A program made the translations under genes and the position numbers. The notes under the pieces are model-generated. The model had not been told where the DNA came from and ran no database searches. It was given only the letters and a program-made list of their open reading frames with translations. 64,000 bases of DNA from Aeromicrobium sp. Leaf245 (lineage in GTDB: Bacteria; Actinomycetota; Actinomycetes; Propionibacteriales; Nocardioidaceae): the NCBI RefSeq assembly GCF_942548115.1, contig NZ_OW824151.1, positions 2,976,001 through 3,040,000 of the forward strand, given 5' to 3'. Every line of letters begins with the position of its first letter. Position 1 is the stretch's first letter. Of this stretch, positions 60,413 through 64,000 are shown one piece after another.

Positions 60413-61080
60413 GCGCGACGCACGATCGTCACGTGGCGAGCGGTGAGGGCCGCGACGATCTCGCCGTCGAGGTCGAGCCCGGCCACGTCGACCAGCACGG
60501 TGCGCGTGCCACCGGCGCCGACGACGGCACCGTTCCTGACCACGGGAACGTCGGTGAGTGCGAGCGCGGCCTCGCCCGCCTCGGCACCGTCCTCGGGCGA
60601 CGGTCCGACCCACACGTCGACTCGGTCGCCGCTGCGCAGGTCGTCGGGCGCTGCGCCGAGCCGCACGGAGAGCGGCAGCTCGGTCGCACCTCCGGCGCCG
60701 TCGCGGGCCATCGCGGACCGCTCCACGAGCGCGCCGCCGCGTCCAGCGCGCGCCCACCTGAGGGACGCGAGGTCGGCAGGCAGCTCCTGGTCGGTGCGCA
60801 GGAAGGCGCCGGCGGCGCGCTCACCGAGACGCGCGCGCGACTCGACGAGGTCGGACCGCTCGACCGGGTCTCCGGCGGCGACGTCGCGACTCAACGCCCA
60901 GTAGGGCTCCGTGTCGTCGCCCGCTGCCACGACGTAGGCACCCAGCACGGTCGCGCCGAGCACGAGCAGCACGCCCAGCACCAGCCGAGGATCGCTCCAC
61001 GGCTGCTGACGCACGCGCGCCGCTGCGCCCGTCCGTCCGGTCGTCCCGCCGCTCGATCGTGGCCCCCGCCAGTTCGCCAT
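60409..61080 (-). CDS. SAF-domain, CpaB/RcpC-like pilus accessory protein
   Basis: A 223-residue protein with one N-terminal membrane helix (RLVLGVLLVLGATVLGAYVVAA) followed by a SAF domain (YWALSRDVAAGDPVERSDLVES, then GGALVERSAM and RSGDRVDVWVG). CpaB/RcpC proteins act at the periplasmic or outer face of Tad machines. I prefer ATG 61080 over 61086: there is no ribosome site, but a promoter is placed so that transcription would start at 61080, giving a leaderless message. Confidence 0.82.
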   Translation of the reverse strand: MANWRGPRSSGGTTGRTGAAARVRQQPWSDPRLVLGVLLVLGATVLGAYVVAAGDDTEPYWALSRDVAAGDPVERSDLVESRARLGERAAGAFLRTDQELPADLASLRWARAGRGGALVERSAMARDGAGGATELPLSVRLGAAPDDLRSGDRVDVWVGPSPEDGAEAGEAALALTDVPVVRNGAVVGAGGTRTVLVDVAGLDLDGEIVAALTARHVTIVRRA

Positions 61081-61087
61081 GGGCATG

Positions 61088-61116
61088 TTTGTACTGGGCG
61101 ACGGCGTGGGCGTCCA
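61088..61116 (-). promoter_or_regulatory. Probable promoter of the cpaB-like/tadZ operon, leaderless
   Basis: On the minus strand TGGACG (61116-61111) and TACAAA (61093-61088) are 17 bases apart, a good match to the main actinobacterial sigma-factor consensus. The expected transcription start, about seven bases on, coincides with the ATG at 61080. Confidence 0.45.
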
Positions 61117-61209
61117 GCCCTCGCTGTGGAGAACGGTCCCCCGTCCGGTCGTCCACAGGTCGGACGGCCGCGACTCGACGTGACACCGCAGCGTGGAAAA
61201 CTGGGACCC

Positions 61210-61476
61210 ATGTCCGATGGGTCCCCCCGCTTCCTCACCCTGGCCGACGTCGGCGAGGTGCTGAACGTGACGGTTCGACAGGTCTACGCCCTCGTGCGAT
61301 CCGGGGAGCTCAAGGGGATCCAGATCGGTGGCCGCAACCAGTGGCGGGTCGAGAAGGACCAGCTGGAGGACTACATCCAGCGCCAGTACGCCCGCGCCGA
61401 GCAGGCCGTCGCCGACCTCGGCGAGGGCGATCTGGCCGACGCCGACCTGGCGAGCGACGACGACGCGACGGTCTGA
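61210..61476 (+). CDS. Small helix-turn-helix DNA-binding protein (excisionase/BldC-like)
   Basis: An 88-residue protein with a MerR/excisionase-type winged helix: FLTLADVGEVLNVTVRQVYA, then SGELKGIQIGGRNQWRV and KDQLEDYIQRQ. An acidic tail follows. Such small proteins act as transcription factors in actinobacterial development and metabolism. It is divergent from the cpaB-like/tadZ operon across 129 bp, so it may regulate it. Confidence 0.85.
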   Translation: MSDGSPRFLTLADVGEVLNVTVRQVYALVRSGELKGIQIGGRNQWRVEKDQLEDYIQRQYARAEQAVADLGEGDLADADLASDDDATV

Positions 61477-61533
61477 TCCCCGCCTTCCGGTCCCCGCCTT
61501 CCGATCCTCGCCCGTCGCCGGGCCGATCCGGTC

Positions 61534-62031
61534 TCAGCGCGGGACCGTGACGACCGCGAGCGCCTGCAGCGGCACCAGCAGGGTCCGTTCCGCGCTGCGG
61601 ACCAGCACGCCCCCGTCGACCACCTGCTCCACTCGCGCACGCAGGCTGGAGCCGTCGACACGCACGAGCAGCACCTCGTCACCGTCGTCACGCATGCGGC
61701 GGAGCACGTGGCCCCACCCCAGTCGCGCGTCCACCGACGTGAGCGCCGGCGCACGTCCGTCCGTGCGGACGCCCAGCACCGCAGCCAGCGCGACCACGTG
61801 CTCCAGCCCCCCGGCGTCGAGACGAAGGAGCTGCTCGTTGACCAGCCCCACGGTCCCGCCGAGCCGACCTGCCCCGGCGACCTCGACCTCCACCTGACCG
61901 CCGAGCAGCTCGCGCCACGGCGTCCGTGACCACTCCTCGTCGCGCAGCTCGGCCACCATCGCGTCGCGCTCGACCAACGCGTCGTCGTCCGCGGCGGCCT
62001 CGAGGTCGGCGAAGAGTCGGTCCCAGCGCAT
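61534..62031 (-). CDS. Conserved actinobacterial hypothetical protein
   Basis: A 165-residue protein starting MRWDRLFADLEAAADDDAL at 62031. An acidic helical N terminus is followed by a beta-rich body with repeated Val/Leu strands (GQVEVEVAGAGRLGGTVGLV, RARVEQVVDGGVLV). The MRWDRLFxDLE opening is shared by uncharacterised actinobacterial proteins often named 'Fis family regulator' without evidence. I find no DNA-binding motif. It is divergent from the LysM gene. Confidence 0.78.
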   Translation of the reverse strand: MRWDRLFADLEAAADDDALVERDAMVAELRDEEWSRTPWRELLGGQVEVEVAGAGRLGGTVGLVNEQLLRLDAGGLEHVVALAAVLGVRTDGRAPALTSVDARLGWGHVLRRMRDDGDEVLLVRVDGSSLRARVEQVVDGGVLVRSAERTLLVPLQALAVVTVPR

Positions 62032-62144
62032 GGCAGCACCGTAGCGCGGGCACGGGCGTCCGACCCCTGTGCACGAACCCTTGACGACACGACACGAACG
62101 ACCTTCACTGTCATCAAACGTCGTCAAACGCTAGGAAACGACCG

Positions 62145-62804
62145 ATGCGCTTGTCCCGGACCGGGTTCGTCACCTGGAGCCTCGCCCTCACCTCGCTCGT
62201 CCTGCGCCTGCCGCACGTCGCCACCACCGTCGACCAGCTCTCCTCGCCGTCGTTCCCCGTGGCCCTGGGCGCGCTCGTCGAGCTGGCCCTGCTCGCCGTC
62301 GCGACGTGGACGTCGCTGGCCCTGGGCGCGTGCGTCCTGGGCGGCGGTGCGGCCCGAGCCGCCGGACGCCTGGTCCCCCGCGCCCTGCGAGGCATCCTGC
62401 TCGCCGGGGTCGTCACCGGGTTCGGGATCGGCACCGCCCACGCCGGCGTCGACCATCCTCGTCCGGATCGGCAGACGACCGACCAGGGTGCCCTGCACCG
62501 GTCCGACGCCGGGCACCGGATTACCGGTGTCGGACTCGACGGACTGTCGCTGCCCGACCGGCCGGTGCTCGTGGCCCCGGTCGAACCGTCGGCACCTCCG
62601 CCACAGGGACGCGAGATCGTGCTCGTCGCCCCCGGCGACACCCTCTGGTCCATCGCGGCACGCTCGCTCGGGCCCTCGGCCCACGACGGCGAGATCGCCG
62701 ACGCGGCGAGGCGGTGGTACCTCGCGAACCTCGAGGTCATCGGCTCCGACCCCGACCTCATCCGTCCCGGCCAGCGTCTGGTGGCCCCCGGAGGAGCAGC
62801 ATGA
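62145..62804 (+). CDS. Membrane protein with C-terminal LysM domain
   Basis: A 219-residue protein. Two or three hydrophobic helices lie in the first ~100 residues (ALGALVELALLAVATWTSLALG, LRGILLAGVVTGFGIGTAHA). A linker follows, then a LysM domain from about residue 160 (EIVLVAPGDTLWSIAARSL, DPDLIRPGQRLVAP), which binds peptidoglycan. AGGAAA precedes the ATG. TTGACG at 62081 with TTCACT 17 bases on may be its promoter. It overlaps the Rv3235-like gene as ATGA. Confidence 0.85.
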   Translation: MRLSRTGFVTWSLALTSLVLRLPHVATTVDQLSSPSFPVALGALVELALLAVATWTSLALGACVLGGGAARAAGRLVPRALRGILLAGVVTGFGIGTAHAGVDHPRPDRQTTDQGALHRSDAGHRITGVGLDGLSLPDRPVLVAPVEPSAPPPQGREIVLVAPGDTLWSIAARSLGPSAHDGEIADAARRWYLANLEVIGSDPDLIRPGQRLVAPGGAA

Positions 62805-63292
62805 GGGCCGCGACCGAGCTCCGGACCCCGGCGCGCTTCATCACCGACGAGGACGCGCTCCCCACCCAGCTGCCCCTGCCACTACCCGGTTCACCCTCGT
62901 CCGTGGTCCCCGTCCCACGGACCCGCGACGGCGAGGAGCTCGCACGGCAGCTGCGCGCGCCGATCGCCCGCTTCATGCAGGGGCTCACCGAGGTGCTCTG
63001 CGGGGGCCGACCGGCCCGTCAGCTGTCGGCCTGGATGACGCCCGACGCCCACGCGGCCCTCGTCACGGCGCTGGCGGGCGAGCGCTCCGGACGACCCCGA
63101 CGTCGCGACGAGCGCGCCGTCGGCGGACGCCTGGCGTCCGTCCACCTCAGCGTCGTGCACGCGGGCGCGGTCGAGGTCACCGGACGCATGGTGCACCGCG
63201 GGCGATCGCGGGCCGTCGCCCTGCGGCTGGAGCTCGTCACCTCGCCCCGCGGGCGCCAGGTGTGGACCTGCACCGCCCTCGTCTGGGCCTAG
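62801..63292 (+). CDS. Rv3235-family protein
   Basis: A 163-residue protein. The core GLTEVLCGGRPARQLSAWMTPDAH and RLASVHLSVVHAGAVEVTGR match the actinobacterial Rv3235 family (DUF6459 type), which has a SecC/NTF2-like fold and unknown role. The gene sits next to secA, as it does in mycobacteria. It starts at 62801 as ATGA with the LysM gene and ends before a terminator convergent with secA. Confidence 0.87.
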   Translation: MRAATELRTPARFITDEDALPTQLPLPLPGSPSSVVPVPRTRDGEELARQLRAPIARFMQGLTEVLCGGRPARQLSAWMTPDAHAALVTALAGERSGRPRRRDERAVGGRLASVHLSVVHAGAVEVTGRMVHRGRSRAVALRLELVTSPRGRQVWTCTALVWA

Positions 63293-63335
63293 GACCCGCC
63301 CTCGGGCCCTCGAGCCCGCGACCGGAGGAGTCCTT

Positions 63336-63363
63336 GCTCGCCGGGCCCTCGGACCCGGCGAGC
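63336..63363. terminator. Bidirectional hairpin terminator
   Basis: GCTCGCCGGG (63336-63345) pairs with CCCGGCGAGC (63354-63363), a 10-bp stem with an eight-base loop, between the convergent Rv3235-like and secA stops. Confidence 0.75.
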
Positions 63364-63368
63364 CCGGC

Positions 63369-64000
63369 TCAGCGGTTGCGCTTGCGGGACTGGCGCTGCG
63401 CCTTGGTCTTCTGGCGTGCCTTGGACTTCTGCTTGGCCTGACGCTGCTTGTCGGCAGCGGGGTCCTCGTCGTCGGCGCGGACCTCGACGTCGCCGTCCTC
63501 GGACGGCGCCGAGTAGGAGAGCTTCTGCTCCGCCTTCGGCTCCAGACCCTTGGCCTGGACGTGCGGGTGGTCGTGCGTCTCGTCGACGGCGCTCTCCTCC
63601 ACCTGGACGTCGAGGTTGAACAGGAAGCCCACCGACTCCTCGGCGATGCTGTCCATCATGGCGCTGAACAGGTCGAAGCCCTCGCGCTGGTACTCCACGA
63701 GCGGGTCACGCTGCGAGTAGGCCCGCAGACCGATGCCCTCGCGCAGGTAGTCCATCTCGTACAGGTGCTCGCGCCACTTGCGATCGAGCACGCTCAGCAC
63801 CACGCGGCGCTCCAGCTCACGGGTGACCGGAGCCCCGAGCTCCTCCTCGCGGCGCGCGTAGGCGGCGAGTGCGTCCTCGGTCATGGTCTCGACCAGGCCC
63901 TCGCGGGAGAGGTGCTCGCGTCCGCCGGCCTCCTCCTCGACCTCCTCCACGGTGCGGGAGACCGGGTAGAGCGTGCCGAGGGCGGTCCACAGCTGCTCGA
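63369..64000 (-). CDS. secA: Preprotein translocase ATPase SecA, C-terminal part (start beyond window)
   Basis: The C-terminal 209 codons of SecA; the 5' end lies off the right edge. Visible are the helical scaffold/wing sequence [20 protein letters not shown], then [18 protein letters not shown] and [16 protein letters not shown] variable acidic/basic tail ends in RKRNR without a zinc-binding SEC-C motif, as in many actinobacterial SecA1 proteins. SecA drives export through SecYEG. Confidence 0.96.
   Translation of the reverse strand, partial: EQLWTALGTLYPVSRTVEEVEEEAGGREHLSREGLVETMTEDALAAYARREEELGAPVTRELERRVVLSVLDRKWREHLYEMDYLREGIGLRAYSQRDPLVEYQREGFDLFSAMMDSIAEESVGFLFNLDVQVEESAVDETHDHPHVQAKGLEPKAEQKLSYSAPSEDGDVEVRADDEDPAADKQRQAKQKSKARQKTKAQRQSRKRNR

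Overview
The window is very GC-rich, gene-dense DNA from the Actinomycetota. Pointers are GTG starts, ATGA start/stop overlaps, a WhiB protein, an IdeR/DtxR-type iron box, an ECF41 sigma factor, DUF2505 and DUF5302 proteins, and a secA/Rv3235-like/LysM neighbourhood. A Nocardioides/Aeromicrobium-like host fits, but that is inference from gene content. No rRNA, tRNA or CRISPR array was seen.

Layout. (a) 1-16.4 kb: one giant minus-strand gene for an exported protein made of about 43 copies of a ~115-residue DUF11/DUF7507-type repeat; its 3' end lies beyond the left edge. (b) 16.5-18.6 kb: a three-gene ECF41 operon (membrane protein, NAD(P)-binding epimerase, sigma factor). (c) 18.7-22.7 kb: an iron-siderophore ABC transporter (ATPase, lipoprotein, fused double permease) behind an iron box. 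(d) 22.7-28.5 kb: prfB, a secreted cutinase-fold protein, a HIT hydrolase, two secreted cell-wall-type hydrolases and a class A beta-lactamase lipoprotein. (e) 28.6-30.4 kb and 44.6-47.6 kb: the two halves of one Tad pilus operon. (f) 30.4-44.6 kb: a 14.2-kb integrative element that splits tadC. (g) 47.9-57.4 kb: a two-component system, a GT39/GT2-GtrA glycosylation pair, and a TPM/PspA/DUF2505 envelope-stress group. (h) 57.4-64 kb: a WS/DGAT-like acyltransferase with a changed active-site motif, tadZ and cpaB-like Tad accessory genes, HTH, LysM and Rv3235-like genes, and the C-terminal end of secA.

The main result is the element in (f). It carries a large serine recombinase 43 bp from one end and lies inside tadC. 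The last 29 residues of TadC are stranded 14.2 kb from the rest of the gene, and both parts rejoin in frame at a shared ATG. Excision would therefore restore tadC and the Tad operon. The element has early phage-like genes (DUF6907, ImmA/IrrE-like metallopeptidase, ParB-like, WhiB, RecA-like ATPase, HTH protein) and a tape measure protein. It has no recognisable terminase, portal, capsid or lysis gene, so it looks like a phage satellite or a strongly reduced prophage. An unexplained block at 32.9-36.3 kb, including a 597-residue protein with two C-terminal membrane helices, is the best place to look for a new accessory or defence function.

How the genes work together: Tad ATPase, platform, pseudopilins, TadZ and the SAF-domain protein would build a surface fibre, and the giant repeat protein would be a second long surface structure. 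The iron transporter is predicted to be repressed by iron. The two-component/glycosyltransferase group and the PspA group look like separate envelope-maintenance units.
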